Assembly: GCF_007992215.1 (NCBI RefSeq)
Contig: NZ_BJZV01000009.1
Span: 105,219 to 169,218 of the forward strand
From: Methylobacterium gnaphalii
GTDB lineage: Bacteria; Pseudomonadota; Alphaproteobacteria; Rhizobiales; Beijerinckiaceae
Length of the DNA stretch: 64,000 bases
Reading direction: 5' to 3'
Positions 1 to 9,500 of the stretch are shown here, piece by piece; the stretch's first letter is position 1, and each line of letters starts with the position of its first letter. Below the pieces are notes generated by a model. The model had not been told where the DNA came from and made no database searches. It was given only the letters and a program-made list of their open reading frames with translations. Position numbers and translations under genes: made by a program.

Positions 1-1
1 T

Positions 2-112
2 AAGCGGCCGACAGTAGTGATTCGCCAAGCCGGCAACGAATTCCGAATGCTGATTCCGGAACGACTTATGGAACTTGACCGAGAATGGAAGGCGTTTAGT
101 TACAAGAATTGA
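2..112 (+). CDS. 3' end of an unidentified gene (partial)
   Basis: An open frame enters from the left edge and ends with TGA at 110-112. The visible tail is 36 residues, basic and charged (it contains VVIRQAGNEF and LIPERLMELDREW). It is too short to assign to a family. Its end lies about 65 bases before the left end of the IS630 element, so the element did not interrupt the visible part. The frame is the only long open one at this edge, but its reality cannot be confirmed without the upstream sequence. Confidence 0.35.
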   Translation, partial: KRPTVVIRQAGNEFRMLIPERLMELDREWKAFSYKN

Positions 113-177
113 CGCAGCGCGCGCCTCGTTTTTTAACATCAGCAGCCGGAAAACCAAAGCTTCAAGATCGTCAGCTA

Positions 178-199
178 GTGGCTGAAATCTGACGTTTGA
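178..199. repeat. Left terminal inverted repeat of the IS630 element
   Basis: Pairs with 1302-1323 in inverted orientation. The first five bases (GTGGC) match exactly, with scattered matches further in (TCT.AC..TT). The outer boundary is set by the TA target duplication at 176-177. Confidence 0.75.
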
Positions 200-240
200 G
201 CCCGTTTGGGGTTTCGAGTTCGGGGTTGTGATGCGAGTCT

Positions 241-1326
241 GTGGGGATGTGGCATGGCATCTCGTTCACTCTCACGCCTTCGGATCGCGACCGGCTCGCG
301 TCGATCGTCGGGGACCGGAACACAGCCCAGAAGCATGTCTGGCGCGCCCAGATCGTCTTGCTGAGCGCCGCTGGTTTGGGCACGCATGCGATCATGCGCG
401 AGGCCGGCGTGTCCAAGACAGCGGTCTGGCGTTGGCAGGAGCGGTTTGCTCAGGAGGGCGTCGAGGGATTGCTGCGGGACAAGACGCGCCCGGCGGGCAT
501 AGCGCCTCTCGGGCCGGAGGTGGCGGAACGCGTGGTGGCGCCGACGCAGGGGGATCCGCCCGGAGAGACCACGTATTGGACCGCCGCGGCCATGAGCAAG
601 GTTGCGGCCATCAGCGTCTCATCGGTCCAGCGCATCTGGCGTGGACACGGCTTGCAGCCGCACCGGGTCCGTCAGTTCAAGCGGTCCACCGATCCGGCCT
701 TCGCGGCCAAGCTGCGTGACATCGTCGGACTCTATGTCGATCCGCCCGCTCATGCCGTGGTGCTCTCAGTGGACGAGAAGTCTCAGATCCAGGCGCTGAG
801 CCGAACACAGTCCTCCCTGCCGATAAAGCCAGGCCGACCCACGACGCGCACCCATGACGATATCCGCCACGGCACCACGACGCTGTTTGCCGCCTTGAAC
901 GTCCTGGAAGGCAAGGTGATCGGCCGCTGCATGCAACGGCATCGCCACCAGGAGTTTATTCGCTTCCTCAACGCGGTCGAGGCAGCCGTGCCAGCCGGTA
1001 AGGTCGTGCATGCGATCCTCGACAACTATGCGGTTCACAAGCACCCGAAGGTGCGCGCTTGGCTCGACCGGCATCCGCGATGGACCTTCCACTTCACGCC
1101 GACCTCGGCGTCCTGGCTCAACGCCGTCGAGGGCTTCTTCGCCAAGCTCTCGCAGCAGCGGCTGCGACGCGGTGTGTTCCGATCACTGGTCGACGTCCAG
1201 GCCGCCATCAAACGCTTCGTCGCCGAGACCAACCGCCAACCAAAGCCCTTCGTCTGGACCGCTGACCCGGATCGCATCATCCAAGCCGCAAAGCGCGGGC
1301 ACCAAGTGTTAGACTCGCGCCACTAG
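241..1326 (+). CDS. IS630 family transposase
   Basis: DDE transposase of 361 residues. An N-terminal helix-turn-helix region (about residues 20-75, containing GVSKTAVWRWQERF) is followed by an RNase-H-like catalytic domain with D178 (SVDEKSQ), D261 (LDNYAVHKH) and E297 (SWLNAVEGFF). The D261-to-E297 gap of 35 residues fits the family. Start is GTG 241 or ATG 247; the downstream ATG is equally plausible. The stop codon TAG (1324-1326) is not inside the element: it is made of the duplicated target TA plus the flanking G of CTAG. The frame has no disruptions, so the protein is probably functional. Confidence 0.93.
   Translation: MGMWHGISFTLTPSDRDRLASIVGDRNTAQKHVWRAQIVLLSAAGLGTHAIMREAGVSKTAVWRWQERFAQEGVEGLLRDKTRPAGIAPLGPEVAERVVAPTQGDPPGETTYWTAAAMSKVAAISVSSVQRIWRGHGLQPHRVRQFKRSTDPAFAAKLRDIVGLYVDPPAHAVVLSVDEKSQIQALSRTQSSLPIKPGRPTTRTHDDIRHGTTTLFAALNVLEGKVIGRCMQRHRHQEFIRFLNAVEAAVPAGKVVHAILDNYAVHKHPKVRAWLDRHPRWTFHFTPTSASWLNAVEGFFAKLSQQRLRRGVFRSLVDVQAAIKRFVAETNRQPKPFVWTADPDRIIQAAKRGHQVLDSRH
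1302..1323. repeat. Right terminal inverted repeat of the IS630 element
   Basis: Inverted partner of 178-199. It encodes the last transposase residues and runs directly into the TA target duplication at 1324-1325. Confidence 0.75.
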
Positions 1327-1470
1327 TCGTTGCCATACAATGGCAGCGCTGCTTTAGATCAAACGACCGCGAGCCACCCATTCCACGCCTTGGCGAAACC
1401 GTCGCACGGGTTGAATAAAGTATCCCAACCGGGTCGCGGCGAAGGTCGGCCCGGAACCGGGAGTGACGTG

Positions 1471-2745
1471 ATGAGATCGAGCCTGTCCGTGGGCCTTGCC
1501 GCCCTGGTCGCGAGCCTGGGGGCAGGGATGCTCGCGCCGCTGCCGCTCCTCGCTCAGGAGGCGGCCCCGAAGGCGGCGGCCCCGGCTGCGGCGCCCGCGG
1601 CCGCGCCGGTCGACAAGGGCTCGGCGCTCTACGGGCGGCCGGAGGGGGCGGGGGCCTCGAAGCTCGCGCCGATCTCCGGGCCGCCGCTGGCCACGGCAGC
1701 CGCCAAGCTGCCGCTCGACAAGTTCAAGGTGCCGGAGGGGTTCAAGGTCGAGGTCTATGCCAGCGGGCTCGCCAATGCCCGCTCCATGGTCCAGGCGCCG
1801 GACGGCACGGTCTTCGTCGGCACCCGCACCGTCGGCAAGGTCTACGCCGTGCTGCCGCAGCCCGATGCCGAGGGCAAGCGCGTGGTCAAAACCCTGTTCT
1901 CGGGGATGCACCGGCCGAACGGCGTCGCGGTGCATGACGGGGCGCTCTACGTCGCCGAGCTCTCGCGGATCACGCGCTACGACGACATCGCGGGGCACCT
2001 CGACGATCCGGGCAAGGGCACGCTCGTCACCGACGACCTGCCGAAGGACGAGGCGCATGGCTGGAAGTTCATCGCCATCGGGCCGGACAACAAGCTCTAT
2101 GTGCCGGTCGGCGCGCCGGGCAACATCAACATGCCGCCCGAGACCCACGCCCAGATCCGGCGGATGGACCTCGACGGCAAGAACGCCGAGGTGATCGCCC
2201 GCGGCGTGCGGAACACCGTCGGCTTCGACTGGAACCCGGCGACCGGGCAGCTCTGGTTCACCGACAACGGGCGCGACTGGGTCTCGGAGGACATCCCGAA
2301 CGACGAGCTGAACGTGCTCACCGAGCCGGGCCGGCAGCATTTCGGCTTCCCGTTCTGCCACCAGGGCAGCTTCACCGATCCGGAATACGGCTGGGGGCAT
2401 TCCTGCCAGGAGTTCACGCCGCCGGCCGCGCTGCTCGGGCCGCACAGCGCCTCGCTCGGGATGCGCTTCAACACGGGTGGGGGGTTCCCCGAGGGCTACA
2501 GGAACCAGATCTTCATCGCTCGGCACGGCTCCTGGAACCGCACGCAGAAGATCGGCGGCGACGTGGTGGTGGCGCGCCTCGGCGCGGACGGGAAGGTCTC
2601 CGCGGTGGAGCCGTTCCTCACCGGCTTCCTCCAGGACAACAAATATGTCGGCCGGCCTGTCGACGTGCTGTTCATCAAGGACGGCTCGATGCTGGTCTCG
2701 GACGACTATAACGGCGCGATCTACCGCGTGAGCGCCGCGCAATGA
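1471..2745 (+). CDS. PQQ-type sugar (sorbosone) dehydrogenase, exported
   Basis: Soluble six-bladed beta-propeller dehydrogenase of the glucose/sorbosone dehydrogenase family, 424 residues, predicted periplasmic. The chosen ATG gives a typical signal peptide (about residues 1-29, ending LLAQ), followed by an Ala/Pro linker and the catalytic domain from about residue 85 (FKVPEGFKVEVYASGL). Family motifs visible are HRPNGVAVHDGALYVAE, GVRNTVGFDWNP, HFGFPFCHQG, and a C-terminal SDDYNGAIYRVS. In this family PQQ and Ca2+ bind the propeller and electrons pass to a cytochrome. The next gene, overlapping by 4 bases, encodes a diheme cytochrome c, the likely acceptor. The substrate is not deducible. 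Confidence 0.85.
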   Translation: MRSSLSVGLAALVASLGAGMLAPLPLLAQEAAPKAAAPAAAPAAAPVDKGSALYGRPEGAGASKLAPISGPPLATAAAKLPLDKFKVPEGFKVEVYASGLANARSMVQAPDGTVFVGTRTVGKVYAVLPQPDAEGKRVVKTLFSGMHRPNGVAVHDGALYVAELSRITRYDDIAGHLDDPGKGTLVTDDLPKDEAHGWKFIAIGPDNKLYVPVGAPGNINMPPETHAQIRRMDLDGKNAEVIARGVRNTVGFDWNPATGQLWFTDNGRDWVSEDIPNDELNVLTEPGRQHFGFPFCHQGSFTDPEYGWGHSCQEFTPPAALLGPHSASLGMRFNTGGGFPEGYRNQIFIARHGSWNRTQKIGGDVVVARLGADGKVSAVEPFLTGFLQDNKYVGRPVDVLFIKDGSMLVSDDYNGAIYRVSAAQ

Positions 2746-3314
2746 GGCGGGGTCTCGCGGGATTGATGGGGGCCGCGGCGCTCCTCCTCGCGGGAGGGGC
2801 GGGGGCCGAGACGGTGGCCGAGCGCCTGCCGGCCTGCCTCGGCTGCCACGGCGAGAGCGGCACCTCCGCAACCGAGGGCGTGCCCTCGCTCGGCGGCCAG
2901 CGGGCCGATTACGTGGTGACGCAGCTCTTCCAGTTCCGCGAGGGCCAGCGCACGGCCCCGCCGATGAACGAGATGGCGAAGGGCCTCTCCGACGACGACC
3001 TGCGCGCCTTCGCCGACGCCATCGCCGCCCTGCCTCCGGCGAAGGCCGCGGGGCCGGCGGCCGATGCGGCGCTCGCCGAGCGGGCGAAGGCCGCCCTGGC
3101 CAAGCATCAATGCACCTCCTGCCACGGCCCCGACCTCACCGGGCAGGACGCGATCCCGCGCATCCGGGCGCAACGCCGCGAGTATCTCGCCGCGGCGCTC
3201 GCCGGCTACCGCTCCAACGCCCGGCCCGGCTACGATGCGGCCATGAACGAGGCGGCGCAGGATCTGAAGGACGACGAGATCGCCGATCTCGCCGCCTACA
3301 TCTCCGGGCTCTGA
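2742..3314 (+). CDS. Diheme cytochrome c (c4/c553-like)
   Basis: Exported cytochrome c of 190 residues with a signal peptide (residues 1-22, GGAGA end). It has two CxxCH heme sites, C32-LG-C35-H36 and C124-TS-C127-H128, each in a small cytochrome c domain. Candidate Met axial ligands lie after each site (PMNEMAKGL, DAAMNEAAQD). The start ATG overlaps the stop of the sugar dehydrogenase (ATGA), so the two genes are translationally coupled. Inferred role: electron acceptor for the dehydrogenase in the periplasm. Confidence 0.88.
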   Translation: MRRGLAGLMGAAALLLAGGAGAETVAERLPACLGCHGESGTSATEGVPSLGGQRADYVVTQLFQFREGQRTAPPMNEMAKGLSDDDLRAFADAIAALPPAKAAGPAADAALAERAKAALAKHQCTSCHGPDLTGQDAIPRIRAQRREYLAAALAGYRSNARPGYDAAMNEAAQDLKDDEIADLAAYISGL

Positions 3315-3533
3315 CGCCGCGCCACGAGCCGGCTTGACGCCACCCGGCGATCGGCTCATCCGTGCCGCCGCGGCGTCCGTCACACGGGCGTCGCGCCCCA
3401 TCCGCACCCCAGCCCCGCCATGCCCAGCGACAGTTCCAGTCGATCGTCCATGCCGTCTCCGGCTGCCGGGGCCTGATCTCGCGGATCGGCTCACCCTGGC
3501 CGCCCGGAGGCGGCCGGCCAAGAGAGGTGAGCC

Positions 3534-4907
3534 ATGAACGACCTCGTCACCCTGCGCGATCCGGTGGCCGATCCGGCCGTGCTCGCGGCCCGGCTGCGCG
3601 ACGAGAGCGCGCCCGATATCGTCGAGGCGCTGAACCAGCAGCCCCCGGAGGTGGCCGCCTCCGTCCTGCTCGGACTCGGTGCCGAGCGCGCCGTCGAGGT
3701 GCTCGACCAGCCCGGCCTCGACGAGGCGGTCGAGATCGTCGAGGCGCTGCCGCGCGACCGGGCCGGCCCGCTGCTCGCCGGCATGGCCGCCGACCGCCTC
3801 GCCGACGTCTTCCGCCTGATGGAGGAGCCGGGCCGCTCCGATCTGCTGGAACGCCTCGACCCGGAGACGCAGGCCACCATCCGCGCGCTGCTCGCCTATC
3901 CGGAGGAGAGCGCCGGATCGATCATGACGACGGAGTTCGTCAGCGTGCCGGCCCACTGGACCGTCGGCCAGACCCTCGACCATATCCGCCGGGTCGAGCG
4001 CACCCGCGAGACGGTCTATTCCGTGTATGTCCTCGACCCCGCGAGCCACGTGCTGCGCGCGGCCGTGCCCCTGCGCCGGCTGATCTCGGCCGAGCCCGGC
4101 GCCAGCGTCCTCTCCGCCGCGCCCGGCCGGCGGCCGGTGACGATCTCGGGCCTCGCCAGCCGGGACGACGCCGCGCTGCTTATTTCGAAATACGATCTCC
4201 TCGCCGTGCCCGTGGTCGACGGGGCCGGGCATCTCATCGGCATCGTCACCGTGGACGACGTGATCGACGCCATGGTCCAGCGCCAGACCGAGCAGGTCCA
4301 GCGCTTCGGCGGCATGGAGGCCCTCGACGAGCCCTACCTGCGCATCTCCTTCGGCGAGATGCTGAGGAAGCGGGCCGGGTGGCTCGCCGTGCTCTTCCTT
4401 GGCGAGATGATGACGGCCTCGGCCATGCAGGGCTTCCAGGACGAGCTCGAGAAGGCGATCGTGCTCACCCTGTTCATCCCGCTCATCATGAGCTCGGGCG
4501 GCAATTCCGGCTCGCAGGCGACCTCGCTGCTGATCCGCGCGCTCGCCCTCGACGAGGTGCGCCTGCGCGACTGGTGGCGCGTGGCGCTGCGCGAACTCCC
4601 CACCGGCATCGCGCTCGGCGCGATCCTCGGCGGCCTCGGCATGGCCCGCATCGCCGCCTGGCAATGGCTCGGTTTCCACGATTACGGCGCGCATTGGGGG
4701 CTGGTGGCGCTCACGGTCGGCGCGGCGCTCGTCGGCATCGTCACCTTCGGCTCGCTGACCGGCTCGATGCTGCCCTTCCTGCTGCGTCGCCTCGGCTTCG
4801 ATCCGGCCAGCGCCTCGGCGCCGGCCGTGGCCACGCTCGTCGATGTCTCGGGACTGGTGATTTATTTTGGCGTGGCCGCGATCATCCTGCGTGGAACGCT
4901 GTTGTGA
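3534..4907 (+). CDS. mgtE: Magnesium transporter MgtE
   Basis: MgtE family Mg2+ channel/transporter, 457 residues, the normal family length. The order is an N-terminal superhelical domain (about 1-125, rich in LxxxxAxxVLxxL repeats), two CBS domains (about 130-250, ending in GIVTVDDVIDAM), a linker helix, and five membrane segments (about 285-457). The membrane part contains the conserved SSGGNSGSQATSL stretch. In the family, cytosolic Mg2+ on the N and CBS domains closes the pore. The start has a good ribosome-binding site (AGAGGTGAGCC before ATG). It is transcribed alone, about 220 bases after the cytochrome gene. Confidence 0.93.
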   Translation: MNDLVTLRDPVADPAVLAARLRDESAPDIVEALNQQPPEVAASVLLGLGAERAVEVLDQPGLDEAVEIVEALPRDRAGPLLAGMAADRLADVFRLMEEPGRSDLLERLDPETQATIRALLAYPEESAGSIMTTEFVSVPAHWTVGQTLDHIRRVERTRETVYSVYVLDPASHVLRAAVPLRRLISAEPGASVLSAAPGRRPVTISGLASRDDAALLISKYDLLAVPVVDGAGHLIGIVTVDDVIDAMVQRQTEQVQRFGGMEALDEPYLRISFGEMLRKRAGWLAVLFLGEMMTASAMQGFQDELEKAIVLTLFIPLIMSSGGNSGSQATSLLIRALALDEVRLRDWWRVALRELPTGIALGAILGGLGMARIAAWQWLGFHDYGAHWGLVALTVGAALVGIVTFGSLTGSMLPFLLRRLGFDPASASAPAVATLVDVSGLVIYFGVAAIILRGTLL

Positions 4908-5019
4908 AGGATAAAGCCGGGCGAGTGACGTAAGCCCCCGTTAAACACGATCGACGACAATCCTCCGGACTTAGGACCGGTCAGTATGCGGATCGCCGGT
5001 CGACAAGGACGTTCGCTCC

Positions 5020-5838
5020 ATGATGGGTTCCGGTTCGCCGTCACAGCTCGACCAGACCGAGTACGACATCATCGAGTCGGCCCTGGCCGAATCCGAGCGC
5101 GGCCGTCGCTTCCTCGCGGAATTCGCGCGCCGCCACCGCGGCGCGGATACCGACACGCTGCTCCAGGCGATCCACCGCCTGGAGGGCGTCGTCACGCGGG
5201 ACATCGCACCGGCCTCCGAGCCGGACGCGCTACACGAGGCGCTGTCGGCCATGGCGGACCGCATCGCCCAGACCCGCGTCGCCATCGCAGCAGGGACCCC
5301 GGCCGAGGGCGGCGAGGGGGCGGCGCCCGATACCCTGGAAAGCTTCCTGCACAAGGCCGAGCGGGCCACCGCGGAAATCCTCGGCGCGGCCGAGGCCATC
5401 CAGGAAGCGGCCTGGGGCCTGCGCGAGAAAGGGGCAGATGCCGAGCTCTGCGACGTGCTCGATCGCCGCGCCATCACCATCTACACGGCCTGCTCGGCCC
5501 AGGATCTCGCCGCCCAGCGCACCGGCCTCCTCGTTGAGACACTGTGCGATCTCGAGGCGCGGATCGCCGGGCAGATCGGCGAGGCGGCCGCGCCGGCCTC
5601 CTCCGAACCAAGCCAGGCCGCGGCCGTGCCGCCGCCGCTGGAAGACGAATTCGGGGAGCATGACCTCGACTTCCTGCCGAGCGAGACACGGGCCGAGACC
5701 TCGGAGCCTCCCGCCGAGATCAAGGAGCCCGGGCCTGCACCGGTCGCCTTGCGCGAGCCCGACGACGATGACCTCGCCCTCGCCTTCGGCGATCTCGATA
5801 GGCTCAGCATCGAGGAGAAGATCGCGCTGTTCTCTTGA
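5020..5838 (+). CDS. Conserved alphaproteobacterial protein, weakly CheZ-like
   Basis: Cytoplasmic, acidic protein of 272 residues with no signal or membrane segment. Residues 8-55 (DQTEYDIIESALAESERGR region) match a domain common in Hyphomicrobiales proteins of unknown role. The middle (about 110-185) is helical and contains YTACSAQDLAAQRTG, which recalls the SFQDLTGQ region of CheZ phosphatases. That resemblance is by eye only. The last third is acidic and Pro-rich. There is no chemotaxis gene nearby. An alternative start is the next codon (ATG ATG). Function unknown. Confidence 0.7.
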   Translation: MMGSGSPSQLDQTEYDIIESALAESERGRRFLAEFARRHRGADTDTLLQAIHRLEGVVTRDIAPASEPDALHEALSAMADRIAQTRVAIAAGTPAEGGEGAAPDTLESFLHKAERATAEILGAAEAIQEAAWGLREKGADAELCDVLDRRAITIYTACSAQDLAAQRTGLLVETLCDLEARIAGQIGEAAAPASSEPSQAAAVPPPLEDEFGEHDLDFLPSETRAETSEPPAEIKEPGPAPVALREPDDDDLALAFGDLDRLSIEEKIALFS

Positions 5839-5865
5839 GGGCGGCCAGCATCCTATAAGCCGGGC

Positions 5866-6306
5866 ATGGCCCTGCACCTGCTGAAGCTCGCCGTCGGACC
5901 GGCCTCGATCGGCGACCTCGAAGCCAACATCGCCCGCAGGCGCGCCGAGATGATCGGCCTCGGCCAGGAGCCGCGGACCTTTCACACCACGCGGATGGTG
6001 CCCAAGCGCAAGGGAGAGATCGCCGGCAAGGGCTCGATCTACTGGGTGATCAAGGGCACGCTGCTCTGCCGGCAGGCCATCATCGCCATCGAGCCCTTCA
6101 CCGGCACAGACGGCATCGGCCGCTGCCATCTGGTGCTCGATCCTGAGGTGAGGCCGGTGACCCCGCGCCCCTGCCGGCCCTTCCAGGGCTGGCGCTACCT
6201 CACCCAGCGCGACGCCCCACGCGACCTCGACGCCGCCACCGCCGGGGATCTCGGCGAGATGCCGGAGACCCTGCGGCGGGAGCTGGCGTCTCTGGGATTG
6301 ATCTGA
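5866..6306 (+). CDS. DUF1489 family protein
   Basis: Protein of 146 residues matching the DUF1489 family of alphaproteobacteria over its whole length. Recognisable parts are the N-terminal LLKLAVGPASIGDLE, the TTRMVPKR segment, the GSIYWVIKG core and FQGWRYL near the C-terminus. No catalytic motif is evident and the biochemical role is unknown. It follows the CheZ-like gene by 27 bases in the same direction, so the two may be cotranscribed. It ends before a strong hairpin shared with the convergent giant gene. Confidence 0.8.
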   Translation: MALHLLKLAVGPASIGDLEANIARRRAEMIGLGQEPRTFHTTRMVPKRKGEIAGKGSIYWVIKGTLLCRQAIIAIEPFTGTDGIGRCHLVLDPEVRPVTPRPCRPFQGWRYLTQRDAPRDLDAATAGDLGEMPETLRRELASLGLI

Positions 6307-6500
6307 GGGAAGGGCGCCCAGCTCCGCGAGCCCAGCACAGCGTCCAGAAGAGCGGGCACGTCGACGTCGGCATCGAGCCGCGGAAAAGGGAGCCCCAAGC
6401 GACGCGCCCCCCGGACCGCGAGCATCCGAGATGCCTGTCGGACACTCTACCGAGCAGGAATATTGCACCGGCTTCGGCTGCACAGCTGTCCCCGGCATGA

Positions 6501-6538
6501 AGAAGGGGGCGCAATCCCTCGAGATTGCGCCCCCTTCT
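6501..6538. terminator. Bidirectional intrinsic terminator
   Basis: Perfect 16-bp inverted repeat (6501-6516 with 6523-6538) around a 6-base loop. The stem is GC-rich with A/T ends giving a short pyrimidine run on both strands. It lies between the convergent DUF1489 gene and the 3' end of the giant repeat protein, so it can serve both. Confidence 0.8.
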
Positions 6539-6599
6539 CTATGTCCATTTGCCCGCGGCGGTCGTCGCCCGGGTCAGGCTTGAGAGAGCCTCAACCCCC

Positions 6600-9500
6600 T
6601 CAAATCTCGTCGAACCGCCCGCTGGCATGGGCCAGGATCGTGTAGACCTTGCCCGTCTCGGAGGTGAGGTAGGCGTCGGCGCGCTTGCTGTCTTTGTCGT
6701 TCTTGGTGACCTCGCCGAGGAGCCGCTCGAACTCGCTGACGTAGCGGTCGACCGTGCGGCGGAACTCGCCGTCCTGGGCGTAACGCTGCTTCAGATCCTG
6801 GAAGGTTTGGCGGCCCTGCGCCGTGTAGAGGCGGCTGTCGAACAGGTTCGGCTCACCGCGGCGGTAGCGGCTCCACAGGTCCACCGCGGCCTGATGGTCG
6901 ACCATCTTGGCGATGTCCGTGGAGATGCTGTCCAGCGTGGTGCGGCTGGCGAGAGAGGCCGGGGCAGCGGCAGCCGGTGCCGGAGCCTCGTCCTCGTCGA
7001 GCGAGGCGCGGGTCAGCAGGTCGGAGAGCCAGCCGCGGTTGTTGCCGGCGCGAGCGGCCACCTGGGTCGGCCGCGCCTGGCCGGCATTGCCCGGCGAGGC
7101 GGCGGGAGAGGTCACGCGGAAGCCGCTCGGGGCCGGGGAGGGCGCGGGGGCAGCAGCCGGAGCGGCCTGGGCGGTCGCCCTCGCCGCGGGCTCGGCCGCC
7201 TTGCGTCCCGCCTCGGCCACGCGGCGCTGCTCGACCGATTGCGGCAGGGCGACGTCGGCGCCGCGGGTCGAGCGCGAGACCAGACTCGCCAGGGCGTTGA
7301 GCGCCTCGATCTGCTCGGAGACAACGCGGCGCATCTCGCTGGTCTGGTCCTGCGTCTCGCGCGGGATCTCCAGCACGCCGCGCTGGATCTCGGCGCGGGT
7401 GGCGTCGAGCTCCCGGCGGATCTCGGCGGCCATGGCGTTCATGGCGGCCACGGATTCGCCGAAGCCCGTCGAGGCCGTGGAGAGTGCCTGGGTCATCTCG
7501 GCCGAGGCCGAGGCGATCGTCGCCTTCACGGCGGCGACGGTGCGCTCGCTCTGCTCGTCGGCGCCCGAGCGCAGGCGCTCGAAATCGCCGGCGACGCTGC
7601 TGCCGGCGGCCTGGGCGGCCTGCGACAGGCTCTCGCCGATCTCGCGCGCACGGGCCTCGGCGGCCCGCAGGGTCTCCTCGACGGACTTGGAGAACTGGGC
7701 CGACTGGGCCTCCAGCGCGGCCGAGCGCTCCTCGATCCGGGCGAGCACACCCTCGACCTCGCTGTGGCGGGCCTTCAGGGTCTCGGCGAGGCGCCCCTCG
7801 ATCGTCTCGATCGAGCCGGCGGCGCCGGTGAGGCTGGCGACATGAGCCTCGGTCTGCTCGCCAAGGCTGCGGCTGCGGGCATCGAGCGAGGCGGCCAGTG
7901 CCGCGGCCTCGGTGAGGACGCCCTGCGAGACCTCGCGCAGCGCCGTGACCTGGCTCGACACGCCGTCCGTGGCGCGGCTCGTCTCGCCGGAGATCTCAGC
8001 GAGGGCGGCCTGGATCTGGTCGACCCGGCCGGCCAGGCCCTGCTCGATGGCGCCGAGATTGCCCTCGGTGCCAGTGACCAGCTCGCGCATGGTGCTGTTA
8101 GCGTCGTCGATGCGGGAGAGCACGCTGCCGAGGTTGCGTCCCAGCGTCTCGTTGGCCTGGGTGAGCGTGGCGGTGGAGCGTGCCGCGCCCTCCTCGATCG
8201 CCTGGCGCAGGGCCTCGGCGGATTCACTGGTGCGGGCGACGAACTCGTCGGCGCGCTCGCGCAGGGCCTCCACCAGCGGCGTGCCGTGCTCGGCGAGCGC
8301 CCGCTCGATCGCCTGTCCGCGCTCGGACAGGGCGGCCACCACCGCGGCGGCCGGTCCGTCAATGGTGCTGCGCAGGCGATCGGTATGGGTCGCAATGCCG
8401 TCGATCACCGCGCGGCCGCGGCCGTCGATGGTCTCGACCAGCGATGCGGTGCCCCCCTCGAGGGTGCGGGCGACGGTCTCGGCACTGCCGTCGAGACGGC
8501 GGGCGAGGCTCTCGACGCTGGACTCGATCAGGCCGGCCGCGGCCTCGGTCCGCTGACGCAGCTGCTCGGCGATCGCGGCGTTGCGGCTCTCGAGCAGGGC
8601 GGCGACGGCCTCGTTGCGCTGGTCGAGCACCTGGGCGAGCGCCGTGGCATGCGCCTCGGCCAGCGCCGCCTGCTTGCCGACGCGCTCGTCGATGGCGGCG
8701 ATGGTCCTGGCGATGCGCTCGTCCACGAGCGACGCGAAGGCCTCGTGACGGTCGTCGAAGGCCTCGGCCAGGGCATCGGCGCGGGAGGCGACGAGCGTGG
8801 CGAAGGTCTTCATCCGGTTGTCGATCCGGTTGGTGAAGTCCTGGCTGCGGTTCTCGAACACGCCGGTAATGGCCTCGGCGCGCTGATCGACCTGCTGGGC
8901 GAGGGCCGCGGCGCGGCTCTCGAACAGGCCGTCGAGGCGGTTCAGGCGCTCGTCGAACATCGAGGCGAGCGCGTTGGTGCGGCTCTCCATGGCGCCGGTG
9001 GTGTGGCCGAGACCGGCCTCGACCACGGAGAGGAATTCGCGGGCCTTGTCGGCCAACCCGTCATGCAGCGGGCGGATGCGGGCATCGAAGCCCTCGCCGA
9101 GCACGTTGGCGTGGCTGTCGAGCAGCCCGCGGATCTCGCCGGCATGGCCGTCGAGCACGGTGCGGATGCCGTGGACGCGCTCGTCGATGCTGGCGCGGAA
9201 CGCGTCCGTACCGGTGTCGAGATGGTTGCGGATCGCGCCGGTCCCTTCCTCGACCATGCGCGCCAGCTCCTGCGCGCGGCCGTCGATCAGGTCGCGGATC
9301 TCCTGGGTGCGGGTGGTGACGGCCTCGCCGAGGCGGCCGGCGCCGTCGCCGAGGAGACGGTCGGCTTCGTCGACGATAGCGCGCAGGCTCGACAGGATGG
9401 TCTGGCCGCGCTGGTCGAGGACCTGCGCGATCGAGGCGCCGCCGTCATCGAACACGCGCGCGATCTCGCCGAGGCGCCCGCCGAGGGAGCCGACCACCAT

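Larger units (their letters stand above)
178..1323 (+). mobile_element. Complete IS630-family insertion sequence
   Basis: The element is 1146 bp and carries one transposase. The left end begins GTGGCTGAAATCTGAC and the reverse complement of the right end begins GTGGCGCGAGTCTAAC, giving imperfect terminal inverted repeats of roughly 22 bp. Both ends abut a TA dinucleotide (176-177 and 1324-1325). With the outer C (175) and G (1326) these rebuild a CTAG target, the insertion preference known for IS630-type elements with TA duplication. Both ends and the transposase frame are intact, so the copy may be active. It sits between a truncated gene and a PQQ-type sugar dehydrogenase. Confidence 0.88.

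Noticed and set aside
3315..3533. Possible Mg2+ riboswitch before mgtE
   Set aside because: The leader is GC-rich and can fold, but I could not find the conserved elements of the M-box or any other known Mg sensor.
2721..4694. Long minus-strand frame over the cytochrome and mgtE genes
   Set aside because: It runs across three well-supported plus-strand genes and is compositionally a shadow (Arg/Gly/Ala/His-rich without motifs).
6307..6500. Minus-strand frame with LAVRGARRLGLPFPRLDADVD as a gene remnant
   Set aside because: It has no recognisable family, overlaps the DUF1489 gene and lacks a ribosome-binding site. It could be a decayed gene but nothing supports it.
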